A DNA stretch of 64,000 nucleotides from Yersinia canariae (GCF_009831415.1 NZ_CP043727.1:496001-560000); one strand, 5' to 3'; counted from the first letter of the stretch, positions 41,569 through 53,295 are shown. Numbers and translations: made by a program. Notes: generated by a model from the sequence alone, not told the origin.

Positions 41569-43305
41569 GTGCCACGATACCCTATTCTGTGTTTTTTGTG
41601 TGTATTGCTCGCCACACCTATCGCCTACGCTGCCAATGTGCGGTTGCAGGTCGAGGGTCTTAGCGGGGATTTAGAAAGAAATGTCAGGGCGCGTTTATCA
41701 ACAATTGGCACTGATGAAGTCACCGCCGATGGGCGCTTTCGTTCAAGGGTCGATGAAGCTATTCGTCAGGGGCTGCGTGCCTTGGGTTATTACGACCCAA
41801 CCATCACTTTTGATTTACAAGAGCGCCCCGCGCCTGCCCGTTCGATTTTAATTGCCAAGGTGGTTCCCGGAGAGCCAGTTTTGATTGCTGGGGTGGATAT
41901 CGTGCTGCAAGGCGGGGCGAAAACCGACCCCGATTACCTGGCGCTGGTCCGCCGAGATACCCCCAAGATTGGCTCAGTTCTCAATCATGGCGATTTTGAT
42001 AGTTTCAAAAGTTCGCTGACTGGCTTGGCATTACGCCGTGGTTATTTCGATGCCAATATGCTCAAAAGCCAGTTAGGTGTCGCTGCTGAACTGCGCAAAG
42101 CTTTTTGGGATATTGATTTTGACAGTGGTCAGCGCTATCGCTTTGGTAAAGTTATTTTCCAAGGCTCGCAAATCCGCGAAGATTATCTGCAAAATTTAGT
42201 GCCTTTTCATGAGGGGCAGCTGTATTCGGCTGATGATTTGGCCGAATTGAACCGCCGACTGTCTGCCACCAATTGGTTTAACTCCGTGGTCGTCTCGCCG
42301 GACTTCCGCGATGCGAAGAAAACCAAAACTTTGCCGCTTGATGCGGTTGTGACGCCACGAACAGAAAACACTGTTGAGCTGGGGGGCGGTTATGCCACGG
42401 ATGTCGGCCCGCGTCTGACGGCCAGTTGGCGTAAACCCTGGGTGAACTCCTATGGGCACAGCCTGACCACCAGTACCACACTTTCGGCTCCTGAACAGAC
42501 ACTGGATTTCAGCTATCGGATCCCATTGTTAAAAAATCCCCTTGAGCAGTATTACCTGTTGCAGGGCGGGTTTAAACGTACTGATCTGAATGATACCAAA
42601 TCAGATACCACGACGCTCAATGTTGCCCGCTTCTGGGATTTATCCAGTGGTTGGCAGCGCGCGATAAACCTGCGCTGGAGTTTGGATCACTTTACTCAGG
42701 GCAGTGTCACTGACACCACTATGCTGTTGTATCCGGGGGTGAGCATTAACCGCACCCGCCAGCGTGGTGGTGCAATGCCAGTCTGGGGTGATAGCCAACG
42801 TTATTCTATTGATGTGTCTGATACTACCTGGGGATCTGATGTTGATTTCGGCATTTTCCAAGCGCAAAACGTGTGGATTCGCACCTTGGGCGAGAAAAAT
42901 CGCTTTGTGGCGCGTGGCAATTTAGGCTGGATTGAAACCAATGACTTTAACCGTGTGCCGCCGTCATTGCGCTTCTTCGCCGGTGGTGACCGCAGCATTC
43001 GTGGCTATAAATTCCGTGATGTTTCCCCGCGCGACAGCGAAGGTAAGTTAACCGGGGCCTCTAAATTGGCCACCGGCTCTTTGGAATATCAATATAACGT
43101 CACCGGCCGATGGTGGGGTGCGGTATTCGTCGATACGGGTGAAGCTGTAAATGATATTCGCAAAAGTGATTTAAAAACCGGTGCCGGGTTTGGCGTGCGT
43201 TGGGCTTCTCCCGTTGGCCCAATTAAACTGGATATCGCGAAACCTATTGGTGACAACGAAGCACATGGCGTGCAATTTTACATCGGTTTGGGGCCTGAAC
43301 TATGA
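41569..43305 (+). CDS. tamA: Outer-membrane assembly factor TamA
   Basis: TamA is an Omp85-family barrel that works with TamB in autotransporter assembly and lipid transport to the outer membrane. The 578-residue protein has a signal peptide (ending PIAYA-AN), three POTRA domains (about 22-265) and a 16-strand barrel. The barrel contains the lid-loop motif [17 protein letters not shown], and the sequence ends in a C-terminal strand FYIGLGPEL. The GTG start is preceded by TAGGAG. The stop overlaps the tamB start by four bases, so translation is coupled. Confidence 0.95.
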   Translation: MPRYPILCFLCVLLATPIAYAANVRLQVEGLSGDLERNVRARLSTIGTDEVTADGRFRSRVDEAIRQGLRALGYYDPTITFDLQERPAPARSILIAKVVPGEPVLIAGVDIVLQGGAKTDPDYLALVRRDTPKIGSVLNHGDFDSFKSSLTGLALRRGYFDANMLKSQLGVAAELRKAFWDIDFDSGQRYRFGKVIFQGSQIREDYLQNLVPFHEGQLYSADDLAELNRRLSATNWFNSVVVSPDFRDAKKTKTLPLDAVVTPRTENTVELGGGYATDVGPRLTASWRKPWVNSYGHSLTTSTTLSAPEQTLDFSYRIPLLKNPLEQYYLLQGGFKRTDLNDTKSDTTTLNVARFWDLSSGWQRAINLRWSLDHFTQGSVTDTTMLLYPGVSINRTRQRGGAMPVWGDSQRYSIDVSDTTWGSDVDFGIFQAQNVWIRTLGEKNRFVARGNLGWIETNDFNRVPPSLRFFAGGDRSIRGYKFRDVSPRDSEGKLTGASKLATGSLEYQYNVTGRWWGAVFVDTGEAVNDIRKSDLKTGAGFGVRWASPVGPIKLDIAKPIGDNEAHGVQFYIGLGPEL

Positions 43306-46300
43306 TTTTGCTCAAGGGACGGAGGTGGATAAAGAGACTCAGTATTGCATTTCTGCTCATTATCCTGCTGCTGGTCGGGGCTCTGGCGGGCTTGCTCGGC
43401 ACCACCAGTGGTTTGCATTTTGTCATCAACAGCGCCGTGCGCTGGGTGCCCGGCCTGGATATTGCCAGTGTCAGCGGTGGCTGGCGTGATCTCACCTTAA
43501 AAGGCATTCAGTACCACATGCCGGGTGTCACTGTGAAAGCGGGGCAATTTCATCTGTCATTACAGCTCTCCTGCTTAAAACGCAGTGAGCTGTGCATCAA
43601 TGCGCTGACCGCCCAAGATGTGGATGTGGTGGTGGATACCAAAGCTATGGCGCCAGCGGCTCCGGCACCTGCCAGCACTGAACCCATGGGCGAGCTGAGT
43701 ACCCCGTACCCCATAATCTTACGTTTGCTGTCATTAAATAATGTCAAAGTGGCCATTGATGACACCGCGATTTCGCTGGATGAATTCCGTACAGGTGCGC
43801 ATTGGCAGCAGCGCGCATTGAACTTGATGCCGACTAAAATCAGTGGGTTATTGATAGCATTGCCGAAAACGGTGCCCACTATCGTCCCTGATGCGGCTAA
43901 ACCTGCGGTTGAAACCGCTATCGCCGTCAAAGAGGCGGTTGAGCAACAGGCGGCAGCTCCCGTAGAACCAGAAACTCCACTGGGTGAAACCTTAAAAGCG
44001 TTATTTGCCAAGCCGTTATTGCCAGACTTACCGGATTTTCGTTTACCACTGGATGTGCAGATCAAAGAGCTATCAGGGCAACAACTGCGGCTGACGGGTG
44101 ATACTGATGTGCTTATTACTCAGGTTCTACTGCAAGCCAGTACCCAAGAAAACCGCATAACACTGGACACGCTGGACATCAAATCGCCACAGGGTGGGTT
44201 ATCAGCTCATGGTGAGGCGACGCTGGCGGATAAGTGGCCGCTGAGTATGACCGTCAACAGCGCGTTGAACATTGAACCGCTGAAGGGCGAGAAAGTGAAG
44301 CTGACGGTGGCGGGCGCTTTACGTGAGCAACTCAACGTCGCTCTTAATCTGTCTGGCCCTGTCAGCGCACAACTGGAGGCCGAAGCGGCATTAGCGCAAG
44401 CGGGGCTGCCTTTGGCACTGACCCTGCAAAGTAAGCAACTGCGCTGGCCATTAAGTGGTGAGCCGCAGTTCCAACTCGATAATCTCAGAATGCGCTTCAA
44501 TGGGCAGGCGACAGACTACGCGCTGTCCGTGCGCTCGGATTTTAAAGGAACTGACTTACCGCCAGCGGTATTCACCTTGGATGGCAAAGGGAATGTTGAG
44601 CAATTCAATCTGACGCGTTTGCGTCTGGCGGCACTGCAAGGTAATACCGACCTGACCGGTGTGGTGGATTGGAGCAAGGCGATCAGTTGGAACTCAGTAT
44701 TAACCTTGTCGGGCATTAATACGGCCAAACAGTGGCCTGAGTGGCCGGCAAAACTGGACGGCAAGATTGTTACCCGTGGCAGTGTCCATGGTGGCAGTTG
44801 GCAATTACAGGTGCCGGAGCTGACACTCGACGGGAATGTGAAACAAAATCGCGTCACCGCTCGCGGCTCATTGACCGGTAATGCAGCAGGTCAGTGGCAT
44901 ATTCCCGGCATCAATCTGGCATTAGGGCGTAATACGCTGGATGTAAAAGGCGACTTGAATGACAACTGGTTGCTCGATGCCAATGTTGATGCACCGCAGC
45001 TCGATGGTGCATTGCCGGGGTTAGGCGGCGTAGTGAAAGGGACTCTGAAGTTACGCGGGAATCTTAAAGCGCCACAATTGCTGGCGGATCTCACCGCCAG
45101 CCGCCTGCAATGGCAAGAATTGACGATTAATCGGGTTAAAATTGATGGCGATGTTCGCTCTACTGACCAAATTCAGGGTCAGTTGGCCATCAGGGTTGAG
45201 CAGCTCAAACAAGCTGATTTTGTGGTCAGCCTATTGACGTTGGATGCCCGTGGCAGTGAAAAACAGCATCAATTACGGCTGAATATGCAGGGCGAGCCGG
45301 TTTCCGGCCAATTGGCGCTGGAAGGCAGTTTTGACCGCCAACAGGCGCGTTGGCGCGGTACTCTTAATAACACTCGTTTTGATACACCCGTCGGTGAATG
45401 GCGCTTAAGCCGCGCCATTGCTTTGGATTACCAAAACACACTCGAACGGGTCACCATCGGGCCACATTGTTGGGTAAATCCGAATGCGGAACTGTGTGTG
45501 CCGCGTGCTATAGAAGCCGGCCCAAGTGGGCAGGCGAGTGTGGTACTCAATCGTTTTGATTTAGCGATGATAAAACCATTCCTTGGCCCAGATACCACGA
45601 TGAGCGGTGTGTTCACAGGGCGCGCTGATGTGAGTTGGAAAGCCGGTGGAAGCTTGCCAGATGTGCGGGTATCACTCAGTGGCAACGGCGTCAAAGTGCA
45701 GCAAATGGTGCAGGGCAATCCACTGCCAATTGCTTTTGAAACCTTGAACCTGAATGGCGGCCTAGCAAATGGGCAGGTGCAGGCTGACTGGTTAATTAAG
45801 CTGGTGAATAATGGTCAATTCTCTGGGCAGGTGCAGGTTGCTGATCCTGAGGGGCGGCGCAATCTCTCCGGTAATATTGCTATCAGTAATTTCTCGCTGG
45901 CAATGATTAACCCTATTCTGAGTGATGGAGAAAAGGCCTCTGGCTCATTAAATGCAAACCTCCGTTTAGGCGGTAATGCGAAAAGCCCGCTAGTCTTTGG
46001 GCGTCTGGCGCTAGACAATGTGGATGTCGATGGCAGTTGGATGCCATTTGATATCACCGAAGGGCGTCTGGTGATGAATTTTGACGGTATGACCTCAACA
46101 CTGGAAGGGTTGATTCGCACCTCTCAGGGGCAACTTAATCTTTCCGGGGATGCCGACTGGCGTGATATCAATGCCTGGCGCGCCCGAATTGCCGCCAAAG
46201 GTAATAAACTGCGGGTCACCGTCCCGCCGATGGTGCGGATTGATGTTTCGCCGGATATTGTTTTTGAAGCCACGCCACAACTGTTTACTCTGAATGGTTC

Positions 46301-47132
46301 GGTCGATATCCCTTGGGCGCGGATTACCGTGCAGGAAGTCCCGGAAAGTGCCGTCGGTGTCTCGCCTGATGAAGTCATGCTCAATAATGATTTGAAGCCT
46401 ATCTCACCTCGCTCAACCAGTATTCCGATTAACAGTAATCTGGTGATTCGGATTGGTAATGATGTTCGCCTGAATGCATTTGGCCTGAAAGCGCGCTTAC
46501 AGGGCGATTTGAAAATGGTACAAGACCAGCGGGGCTTGGGCTTAAATGGGCAAATTAATATTCCGTCCGGTAGTTTCCGTGCGTATGGTCAGGATCTGAT
46601 TGTTAACAAAGGAATATTGTTGTTCTCAGGGCCACCGGATCAGCCGCTGCTTAATATTGAGGCTATCCGAAATCCTGATGCGACCGCCGACGGAGTGACT
46701 GCCGGTGTGCGGGTGACCGGCATGGTGGATTCACCACGGCTGGAAATATTCTCAGACCCGTCGATGTCGCAACAAGAAGCATTATCCTATTTGTTACGTG
46801 GCCAAGGGTTAGGTAATTCAGGTGCAGACAGCGGCCTGATGACCTCAATGCTGGTGGGGATGGGCGTTGCGCAAAGCGGCAAACTGGTCGGTAAAATCGG
46901 CGAGGCATTTGGCGTCAGTAACCTGGCACTGGATACTCAGGGGGTGGGTGATAGCTCACAAGTGGTCGTGAGCGGTTATGTCACCAAAGATCTGCAAGTA
47001 AAATACGGTGTGGGTATATTTGATTCGCTGGCTACGTTAACATTACGTTATCGGTTGATGCCCAGGTTGTATCTGGAAGCGGTGTCTGGTATTGATCAGG
47101 CATTAGATGTGCTTTATCAGTTTGAGTTCTAA
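43302..47132 (+). CDS. tamB: Translocation and assembly module protein TamB
   Basis: TamB is a very long periplasmic protein anchored in the inner membrane by its N-terminal helix (residues about 11-31). Its body of repeated beta-strand segments forms a hydrophobic groove that spans the periplasm. The 1276 residues end in the conserved DUF490 domain (about 930-1276), with [19 protein letters not shown] and the terminal [20 protein letters not shown]. It overlaps tamA by ATGA and is followed by ytfP two bases later, as in E. coli. Confidence 0.96.
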   Translation: MILLKGRRWIKRLSIAFLLIILLLVGALAGLLGTTSGLHFVINSAVRWVPGLDIASVSGGWRDLTLKGIQYHMPGVTVKAGQFHLSLQLSCLKRSELCINALTAQDVDVVVDTKAMAPAAPAPASTEPMGELSTPYPIILRLLSLNNVKVAIDDTAISLDEFRTGAHWQQRALNLMPTKISGLLIALPKTVPTIVPDAAKPAVETAIAVKEAVEQQAAAPVEPETPLGETLKALFAKPLLPDLPDFRLPLDVQIKELSGQQLRLTGDTDVLITQVLLQASTQENRITLDTLDIKSPQGGLSAHGEATLADKWPLSMTVNSALNIEPLKGEKVKLTVAGALREQLNVALNLSGPVSAQLEAEAALAQAGLPLALTLQSKQLRWPLSGEPQFQLDNLRMRFNGQATDYALSVRSDFKGTDLPPAVFTLDGKGNVEQFNLTRLRLAALQGNTDLTGVVDWSKAISWNSVLTLSGINTAKQWPEWPAKLDGKIVTRGSVHGGSWQLQVPELTLDGNVKQNRVTARGSLTGNAAGQWHIPGINLALGRNTLDVKGDLNDNWLLDANVDAPQLDGALPGLGGVVKGTLKLRGNLKAPQLLADLTASRLQWQELTINRVKIDGDVRSTDQIQGQLAIRVEQLKQADFVVSLLTLDARGSEKQHQLRLNMQGEPVSGQLALEGSFDRQQARWRGTLNNTRFDTPVGEWRLSRAIALDYQNTLERVTIGPHCWVNPNAELCVPRAIEAGPSGQASVVLNRFDLAMIKPFLGPDTTMSGVFTGRADVSWKAGGSLPDVRVSLSGNGVKVQQMVQGNPLPIAFETLNLNGGLANGQVQADWLIKLVNNGQFSGQVQVADPEGRRNLSGNIAISNFSLAMINPILSDGEKASGSLNANLRLGGNAKSPLVFGRLALDNVDVDGSWMPFDITEGRLVMNFDGMTSTLEGLIRTSQGQLNLSGDADWRDINAWRARIAAKGNKLRVTVPPMVRIDVSPDIVFEATPQLFTLNGSVDIPWARITVQEVPESAVGVSPDEVMLNNDLKPISPRSTSIPINSNLVIRIGNDVRLNAFGLKARLQGDLKMVQDQRGLGLNGQINIPSGSFRAYGQDLIVNKGILLFSGPPDQPLLNIEAIRNPDATADGVTAGVRVTGMVDSPRLEIFSDPSMSQQEALSYLLRGQGLGNSGADSGLMTSMLVGMGVAQSGKLVGKIGEAFGVSNLALDTQGVGDSSQVVVSGYVTKDLQVKYGVGIFDSLATLTLRYRLMPRLYLEAVSGIDQALDVLYQFEF

Positions 47133-47134
47133 CA

Positions 47135-47497
47135 ATGCGAATTATTGTCTACGGCAGTTTACGGCGCAAGCAAGGTAATAGTCACTGGATGACGGACGCC
47201 CAGTTATTGGGCGAACATGACCTGGAAGGCTTTGATATGTACAACTTAGGTCATTATCCGGCAGTTGTCCCCGGAGATGGCACTGTGCATTGTGAAGTTT
47301 ATCGGATTAACTCATCTATTATGAACGAGTTAGATGAACTTAAGAGTAATACTAAGGATTATCGGCGCGAGTTGATCCAGACGCCTTACGGCAGTGCCTG
47401 GATATACCTTTACCGTTTACCGGTTGAAGGATTACCCCGCATTTACAGTGGTGATTGGCTCAAGCGCCATGAAGAAAATGATAAGCCGCAAAGCTAG
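47135..47497 (+). CDS. ytfP: Gamma-glutamylcyclotransferase-family protein YtfP
   Basis: This 120-residue GGCT-fold protein has the substrate-binding loop YGSLRRKQGN (residues 5-14), the glutamate-containing segment CEVYRINSSIMNELDELK and the C-terminal YSGDWL. The natural reaction of YtfP is not established. It is transcribed with tamA-tamB and ends at a strong terminator. Confidence 0.92.
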   Translation: MRIIVYGSLRRKQGNSHWMTDAQLLGEHDLEGFDMYNLGHYPAVVPGDGTVHCEVYRINSSIMNELDELKSNTKDYRRELIQTPYGSAWIYLYRLPVEGLPRIYSGDWLKRHEENDKPQS

Positions 47498-47510
47498 ACA
47501 GATATAAATA

Positions 47511-47538
47511 AAAAACACCGCGCAGTGGCGGTGTTTTT
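47511..47538 (+). terminator. Terminator after ytfP
   Basis: AAAAACACCGC (47511-47521) pairs perfectly with GCGGTGTTTTT (47528-47538), with a six-base loop. Confidence 0.92.
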
Positions 47539-47550
47539 GCTGTTCACTCA

Positions 47551-47580
47551 AAAAGGCACTTCTCGAAGAAGTGCTTTTTT
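47551..47580. terminator. Terminator after ppa
   Basis: GCACTTCT and AGAAGTGC are separated by CGA and flanked by A-runs and T-runs on both sides, so it works in either direction. It most likely ends the minus-strand ppa transcript. Confidence 0.85.
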
Positions 47581-47598
47581 GTTATGTGCAACAGAGAA

Positions 47599-48126
47599 TT
47601 ACTTCTTCGCGCGCTCGAAAGAAGACAGGATTTCAGCTTTAGCTGCTGCGGCATCTTCCCAACCATCAACTTTCACCCACTTGCCTGTTTCCAGATCCTT
47701 GTAATGCTCAAAGAAATGTTTGATCTGAGCTTTCAGCAGCTCTGGCAGGTCTTGCACATCTTTAACGTGGTCATATTCTTTGGTCAGTTTGCTGTGTGGA
47801 ACCGCAACCAGCTTGGCATCTTCGCCCGCTTCGTCAGTCATTTTCAGCACACCAACTGGACGGCAACGAATGACAGAACCTGGCTGCAACGGATATGGCG
47901 TTGGGACCAGTACATCAACCGGGTCGCCATCTAATGACAAGGTGTTGTTGATGTAACCGTAGTTGCACGGATAAAACATGGCGGTAGACATGAAGCGGTC
48001 TACAAACAAAGAGCCAGTCTCTTTATCAATTTCATATTTGATAGGATCTGCATTCGCAGGGATTTCGATCACAACATAGATATCTTCTGGCAGGTCTTTA
48101 CCTGCGGGTACTTGGTTCAAGCTCAT
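47599..48126 (-). CDS. ppa: Inorganic pyrophosphatase
   Basis: Ppa is an essential cytoplasmic hexamer that hydrolyses pyrophosphate. The 175-residue protein has the active-site signature DGDPVDVLV with its metal-binding aspartates. Flanking it are [15 protein letters not shown] before and [18 protein letters not shown] after. The AAAAGGAAAC ribosome site and the start [18 protein letters not shown] agree with E. coli. It is convergent with ytfP. Confidence 0.97.
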   Translation of the reverse strand: MSLNQVPAGKDLPEDIYVVIEIPANADPIKYEIDKETGSLFVDRFMSTAMFYPCNYGYINNTLSLDGDPVDVLVPTPYPLQPGSVIRCRPVGVLKMTDEAGEDAKLVAVPHSKLTKEYDHVKDVQDLPELLKAQIKHFFEHYKDLETGKWVKVDGWEDAAAAKAEILSSFERAKK

Positions 48127-48308
48127 GTCGGTTTCCTTTTATCAAACCAGAAATGGAGTGCCGGCTATTATAGCCAAGTCTTATCTGAATTCCTGTCCTT
48201 TTCACTGTTTGATGACGGTGAGATTGCCTGAATCAAGGCCATTCTATTGAGATAAAATACTGTCATTATCTAAATGTATCTATTTTAAGCTGTTTTTCTG
48301 GTGATGGT

Positions 48309-48335
48309 TCAAGACGACTTTCTTACAGCCGATAA
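48309..48335 (+). promoter_or_regulatory. Sigma-28 (FliA) promoter of the chemoreceptor gene
   Basis: GCCGATAA at 48328-48335 is an exact match to the flagellar sigma-28 -10 box. Eleven bases upstream, TCAAGACG (48309-48316) partly fits TAAAGTTT. The site is 80 bp before a chemoreceptor gene, the usual class of FliA target. Confidence 0.7.
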
Positions 48336-48415
48336 CTTAATCAAACAATAAGACAGTCCACTGTACTGCTAACGCTTTGTAATCTTAACCATTTGCACAT
48401 AACCGGAAAAAACCG

Positions 48416-49996
48416 ATGTTAAAAAAGATTACCATTAAAAATGGGCTTATTGCTCAGCTAAGCTTTATGTCATTGATTTTACTGATTGTCAGTCTCATTG
48501 GTATTAATTCAATCCAGGAAAGTTCAGGTGCATTACAGGTCATCAATCAAATCCAAGGGGAGGAGTTAGGATCGCTATCAAATAGTTTTAATGCCACATT
48601 AAGTGCCAGAACTGAAGCGGCCTTGGCCATCCATCAATTAGAAATAGGCTTGATTGATGAATCGCTACAAACAGCAAAGGAGGCTGAGGCTTTATTGGCA
48701 TTATCACAAAACGAAATGGCGCGTTTTGTCAGTGCGGTAACTGACCGGGGAGACGGGCAGGAGCTGGCGACTAATATCCAAAAAAGTTATAAAAATTATA
48801 TTGATAAGGGTGTCATACCCATGTTGACCGCAATCAAAGCGGGCTATGCTGATGAATATTATGAAGTACTGGAAAAGAATATTACGGATATCAGCAAAGC
48901 TTTTAATAATGATGTCGCGGCTTTTCGCAGTTATGCACTGGATGCTGGCCAATTGCAAATCGCTAAAGCTAATCAGGCCGCCAAAATTAAATTGGCAATC
49001 ATTGTCGCTGCGGGATTGGTCACTTTGCTCTCTGCGGTACTGGCGTGGTTTGCACTTAAATACATTATTTTACAGCCGTTAGAGCAATCAATTCATCAGT
49101 TGGAATATATAGCCGATGGTGATTTGACCCACAGTATTAACAGTGAGGGCAATACGGAATTAGCCCGACTGGCAAAAGCACTGGAAACTATGCAGCAATC
49201 GCTGGTGATTTCTGTCAGTAATGTGCGGGATGTTGGTGGGCAAATTGGCATTGGTTCGCGGGAATTAGCTGCGGGTAATAGCCATTTGGCTGAACGAACT
49301 GAAGAATCGGCGTCTTCATTAGAGCAAACCGCGGCCAGTATGGAGCAGCTAACGTCGACCGTAAAAATGAATGCGGAAAACTCAGATCAGGCAAATCGCC
49401 TGGCCATGAGTGTGTCGGACATTGCCAATAAAGGCAGTAAAGTTGTTAGCCATGTGGTGGATAAAATGCAGGCAATTACCACCAGTTCACGCCGAATTTC
49501 CGATATTATTGCCGTCATTGATGGTATCGCGTTTCAAACTAATATACTGGCGCTTAATGCGGCGGTTGAAGCGGCCAGAGCGGGTGAGCAAGGGCGCGGT
49601 TTTGCTGTGGTCGCGGGCGAAGTTCGTAACCTGGCACAGCGCAGCGCGCAGTCAGCAAAAGAAATTAAAGACTTGATTATTGAATCACAAAGTCGGGTGC
49701 GGGAAGGTGCAGATATGGCTGAATCCGCAGGGAAAACCATGCATGAGATTGCTAATGAAGTCGGTCGGGTGACAGCATTGATGCGCGAAATTTCAGCGGC
49801 TTCTTATGAGCAAAGCAGCGGAATTGAGCAGGTTAATGTGGCGATTGCTCAAATGGATCAAGTCGCGCAACAAAACGCCGCATTAGTTGAACAGGCTGCC
49901 GCAGCGACGTGTTCATTAGAGGAACAAGCTGATGCATTGTCAGCCAGTATGGCGATATTTAAATTACCGGGCGATGAACTCGCTGTTGTTGCATAA
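48416..49996 (+). CDS. Methyl-accepting chemotaxis protein
   Basis: This 526-residue transmembrane chemoreceptor has TM1 (about 11-31), a periplasmic ligand domain of about 158 residues predicted to be a four-helix bundle, TM2 (about 191-217), a HAMP domain (218-270) and a methyl-accepting signalling domain. The conserved hairpin tip includes [20 protein letters not shown] and [20 protein letters not shown]. The C-terminus ends DELAVVA without an NWETF pentapeptide for CheR/CheB docking, so it is a low-abundance type of receptor in that respect. The ligand is unknown. It sits between ppa and fbp, where E. coli has the ytfQRT-yjfF transporter, with a FliA promoter upstream. Confidence 0.93.
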   Translation: MLKKITIKNGLIAQLSFMSLILLIVSLIGINSIQESSGALQVINQIQGEELGSLSNSFNATLSARTEAALAIHQLEIGLIDESLQTAKEAEALLALSQNEMARFVSAVTDRGDGQELATNIQKSYKNYIDKGVIPMLTAIKAGYADEYYEVLEKNITDISKAFNNDVAAFRSYALDAGQLQIAKANQAAKIKLAIIVAAGLVTLLSAVLAWFALKYIILQPLEQSIHQLEYIADGDLTHSINSEGNTELARLAKALETMQQSLVISVSNVRDVGGQIGIGSRELAAGNSHLAERTEESASSLEQTAASMEQLTSTVKMNAENSDQANRLAMSVSDIANKGSKVVSHVVDKMQAITTSSRRISDIIAVIDGIAFQTNILALNAAVEAARAGEQGRGFAVVAGEVRNLAQRSAQSAKEIKDLIIESQSRVREGADMAESAGKTMHEIANEVGRVTALMREISAASYEQSSGIEQVNVAIAQMDQVAQQNAALVEQAAAATCSLEEQADALSASMAIFKLPGDELAVVA

Positions 49997-49999
49997 AAA

Positions 50000-50024
50000 A
50001 ACAGCGGATCGAATGGCCGCTGTT
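50000..50024. terminator. Terminator between the chemoreceptor gene and fbp
   Basis: AACAGCGG (50000-50007) and CCGCTGTT (50017-50024) form the stem. The minus strand has a seven-T run after it, so it is best placed to end fbp; on the plus strand the T-run is weak. A second small hairpin, GCCACC/GGTGGC, lies at 50045-50061. Confidence 0.8.
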
Positions 50025-50082
50025 CTTCATCCCTTAAACATCAAGCCACCAAATAGGTGGCTGTTTAGGGTATTAACGCTAA

Positions 50083-51096
50083 TTATTTCACTTCTTCATC
50101 TGGGAATTTAGCGATAAAGCCTTCTGCATCTTCAACCATGGACTTGGTTCCAACGAAGAAAGGTGCGCGCTGGTGCAGTTTCTCCGGCACGATATCCAGA
50201 ATGCGATTAACCCCATCAGTGGCTTTCCCCCCGGCTTGTTCTGCCAGGAATGCCATTGGATTGCACTCATACAGCAGGCGCAATTTACCCTGTGGATGGC
50301 TGGCAGTGCTTGGGTAAATATAAATCCCACCTTTCAACAGGTTACGATGGAAATCGGCAACCAGTGAGCCAATATAGCGCGAAGTGTATGGGCGATGAGT
50401 GGCCTCATCCTGCTCTTGGCAATATTTGATGTATTTCTTCACACCCAGTGGGAATTTAATGTAGTTCCCTTCGTTGATGGAATACATGCAACCGGTTGCG
50501 GGATAACGCACTTTTTCGCCGGATAAACAGAAAACACCCAGCGACGGATCATAAGTGAAAGTATGGACGCCGTAGCCAGTGGTATACACCAACATGGTTG
50601 ACGAGCCGTACACCACATAACCTGCCGCAACTTGCTTGGTGCCCGGTTGCAGGAAGTCTGCTTCAGTAATAGGTGTACCAAATGGCGTGATACGACGATA
50701 GATGGAGAAAATAGTACCGACGGACACATTCACGTCAATATTTGAAGAGCCATCCAGCGGATCCATCAGAACCACATATTTGGCATTTTCTGCTCGACCA
50801 CCATCAAAGATAACAATATCGTCTTCTTCTTCGGAGGCGATACCGGCAACTTCGCCACGTGCTTTTAGGGCAGCTTTCAATTTTTCATTGGCAAACAGAT
50901 CCAGTTTCATCTGGTCTTCACCTTGAATATTTGAAACTCCGCTCGCGCCTAAAATATCAACCAGACCTGCTTTGTTGATGTCGCGATGAATGATTTTTGC
51001 GCCGAGTTTGATTGCTGAAAGTAATGCAGTTAATTCGCCAGTGGCGTGAGAGAAGTCTAACTGTTTCTCAACGATGAATTCGCCTAACGTTTTCAT
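50083..51096 (-). CDS. fbp: Fructose-1,6-bisphosphatase class 1
   Basis: Fbp is the irreversible gluconeogenic step from fructose 1,6-bisphosphate to fructose 6-phosphate. The metal and phosphate site is in [19 protein letters not shown], with a further [20 protein letters not shown] segment. The start at 51096 gives [20 protein letters not shown] and 337 residues, as in relatives. The open frame upstream adds 35 residues unlike the family and without a ribosome site. It is divergent from mpl. Confidence 0.96.
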   Translation of the reverse strand: MKTLGEFIVEKQLDFSHATGELTALLSAIKLGAKIIHRDINKAGLVDILGASGVSNIQGEDQMKLDLFANEKLKAALKARGEVAGIASEEEDDIVIFDGGRAENAKYVVLMDPLDGSSNIDVNVSVGTIFSIYRRITPFGTPITEADFLQPGTKQVAAGYVVYGSSTMLVYTTGYGVHTFTYDPSLGVFCLSGEKVRYPATGCMYSINEGNYIKFPLGVKKYIKYCQEQDEATHRPYTSRYIGSLVADFHRNLLKGGIYIYPSTASHPQGKLRLLYECNPMAFLAEQAGGKATDGVNRILDIVPEKLHQRAPFFVGTKSMVEDAEGFIAKFPDEEVK

Positions 51097-51266
51097 GACA
51101 CAATCCCTGAATCTACGGTTAAATATCGATTTATTAACGAACAACTCACTTAATGGCAGCAGTGTAGCCCAAAGGTGAGAATGATTCATAGGCAATTCCA
51201 TTTCTTCTCTTTGATTCTGAGCGGTAGAATGGCAACAAACTCTAAGCTTATTAATACGGAAAATTT

Positions 51267-52652
51267 ATGCGCATTCACATATTAGGTATCTGCGGCACTT
51301 TTATGGGCGGCCTGGCAATGCTTGCTCGTTCATTAGGTCATGAAGTGACGGGATCGGATGCTAACGTGTATCCGCCGATGAGCACATTGCTGGAGAATCA
51401 AGGGATCGACTTGATCCAAGGATATGATCCCGCTCAACTGAATCCAACACCGGATTTAGTCATCATCGGTAATGCCATGACCCGTGGTAACCCGTGCGTT
51501 GAGGCCGTGTTAGAACAAGGTATTCCTTATGTTTCCGGCCCACAATGGTTGCATGACCATGTGTTACCTGAGCGCTGGGTGTTGGCAATCGCGGGTACCC
51601 ATGGCAAGACTACAACTGCCGGAATGGTGGCCTGGATACTGGAAGCTTGCGGTTATGAACCGGGTTTTGTGATTGGTGGCGTGCCCGGGAATTTCGATGT
51701 TTCAGCTCGTTTAGGCAATAGCCCTTTCTTTGTCATCGAAGCCGATGAATATGATTGCGCCTTCTTTGATAAGCGCTCTAAATTTGTTCATTACAGCCCA
51801 AGAACCTTGGTCATGAATAACCTTGAATTCGATCATGCTGATATCTTTGATGATCTGAAGGCGATCCAAAAGCAATTCCACCATTTGGTGCGCTTAGTGC
51901 CAGGCAAAGGCAAAATCATTGTTCCGGATAATGACACTCATCTAAAACAAGTGATGGCGATGGGATGTTGGAGTGAACAAGAGCTGGTGGGTGAAACCGG
52001 CAGTTGGTTTGCACGTAAAGTCGCAGTTGATGCCAGTGTCTATGAAGTGTTCCTCGACAATGAATTAGTCGGCGAGGTCAGTTGGTCATTGGTGGGCGAG
52101 CATAATATGCATAACGGTTTGATGGCCATAGCCGCGGCCCGTCATGTGGGGGTATTACCCGCAGATGCTTGCCGGGTATTGGGTGATTTTATTAATGCGC
52201 GTCGCCGCTTGGAATTGCGCGGTGAAGCTCATGGGGTCACGGTTTATGATGATTTTGCTCATCACCCAACTGCCATTCTCGCAACATTGGCGGCATTACG
52301 CAGCAAAGTCGGTGGCACTGCACGAATTTTAGCTGTGCTGGAGCCGCGTTCTAACACCATGAAGTTAGGTATGTGTAAAAACGAATTGGCCCCTTCATTG
52401 GGACGTGCTGATGAAGTGTTCTTATTCCAGCCGCAGCATATTCCTTGGCAAGTCGTTGAAGTCGCCGAAGCTTGTATTCAGCCGGCGCATTGGAGTGCTG
52501 ATATTGATACGCTAGTTGATATGGTTGTCAAAACCGCCCAACCAGGGGATCACATTCTGGTGATGAGTAATGGTGGTTTTGGTGGTATTCATGACAAGCT
52601 GTTGAGTGCCTTAGATAAAAAAGCAGAACAAGAGGCTGAATCTCAGGAGTAA
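51267..52652 (+). CDS. mpl: UDP-N-acetylmuramate:L-alanyl-gamma-D-glutamyl-meso-diaminopimelate ligase
   Basis: Mpl reattaches recovered murein tripeptide to UDP-MurNAc in peptidoglycan recycling. The Mur-ligase ATP loop is AGTHGKTTTAGMVAW (near 110). The N-terminal nucleotide-binding part is MRIHILGICGTFMGGLAMLA. Later signatures are NNLEFDHADIFDD and DDFAHHPTAILATL. It has 461 residues. It is divergent from fbp and is the last gene of the block that matches E. coli 94-96 min. Confidence 0.96.
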   Translation: MRIHILGICGTFMGGLAMLARSLGHEVTGSDANVYPPMSTLLENQGIDLIQGYDPAQLNPTPDLVIIGNAMTRGNPCVEAVLEQGIPYVSGPQWLHDHVLPERWVLAIAGTHGKTTTAGMVAWILEACGYEPGFVIGGVPGNFDVSARLGNSPFFVIEADEYDCAFFDKRSKFVHYSPRTLVMNNLEFDHADIFDDLKAIQKQFHHLVRLVPGKGKIIVPDNDTHLKQVMAMGCWSEQELVGETGSWFARKVAVDASVYEVFLDNELVGEVSWSLVGEHNMHNGLMAIAAARHVGVLPADACRVLGDFINARRRLELRGEAHGVTVYDDFAHHPTAILATLAALRSKVGGTARILAVLEPRSNTMKLGMCKNELAPSLGRADEVFLFQPQHIPWQVVEVAEACIQPAHWSADIDTLVDMVVKTAQPGDHILVMSNGGFGGIHDKLLSALDKKAEQEAESQE

Positions 52653-52660
52653 GACGGATA

Positions 52661-52684
52661 AAAAAAGCCCCCGCATAGCGGGGG
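52661..52684. terminator. Terminator between mpl and yhcN paralogue 1
   Basis: CCCCCGC (52668-52674) pairs with GCGGGGG (52678-52684). The T-run (six to seven T) is on the minus strand, so it favours ending the minus-strand yhcN-type gene, though it is also just 15 bp after the mpl stop. Confidence 0.8.
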
Positions 52685-52873
52685 TAAAAGGGTTCGTCGG
52701 ATAGACGACGAGGGATTATTCTGTTGTTATGCTGATTAAGCTTACAAATTTATTTTAATGAATATTCTATTCAATATGCTGAAAATGAATCTTTCAACAG
52801 ATTGAATAAACCATCATGCTCGAAAGTATGCCCCTTTGAGTGGGGCATTTACTTTCATTCTGGGCGCTGAATC

Positions 52874-53137
52874 TTATTTGTAAATCTTAGCTGTTGCGTG
52901 CCAACCATTATCATCATTAATACCAATGATTTTGTAGGCCGTAGCGCCTTTGCTGTCTGCTTTATTCGCGATTGCCTGCTCAATATCAGAAGGCGCGCCA
53001 GTAATACCGCTAACACTAATTGCACCTAAATCAGTCATTTTGCTGGCTTGAGCCGCATCAATTGATTGCGCTGCTGATGCGCCGAAAGCAACAACAGAAA
53101 GTAAGCTAAGGGCCGTCAGGGTTGTTTTGATTTTCAT
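52874..53137 (-). CDS. yhcN: YhcN-type periplasmic DUF1471 protein, paralogue 1
   Basis: This 87-residue protein has a signal peptide (MKIKTTLTALSLLSVVAFGA, cut after SA) and one DUF1471 domain (GAISVSGITGAPSDIEQAIA to the C-terminal GWHATAKIYK). It is close to E. coli YhcN, which is linked to peroxide and acid stress, and lies near argR as yhcN does there. A TAGGAGATAAT ribosome site precedes the ATG. A second copy lies just upstream. Confidence 0.87.
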   Translation of the reverse strand: MKIKTTLTALSLLSVVAFGASAAQSIDAAQASKMTDLGAISVSGITGAPSDIEQAIANKADSKGATAYKIIGINDDNGWHATAKIYK

Positions 53138-53295
53138 GATTATCTCCTAAATATGAACCGACAATCCAAAAGTGCTTATCATAGATTTTTGGTGTTTTGG
53201 GCTTGTTGGTTTTACTGTTGATTCAACTTAAATCTCAATTATGACCTTGCCGCCATTCTTTATGTCGCTATGACAAATGACGGCCAACTCTACAA

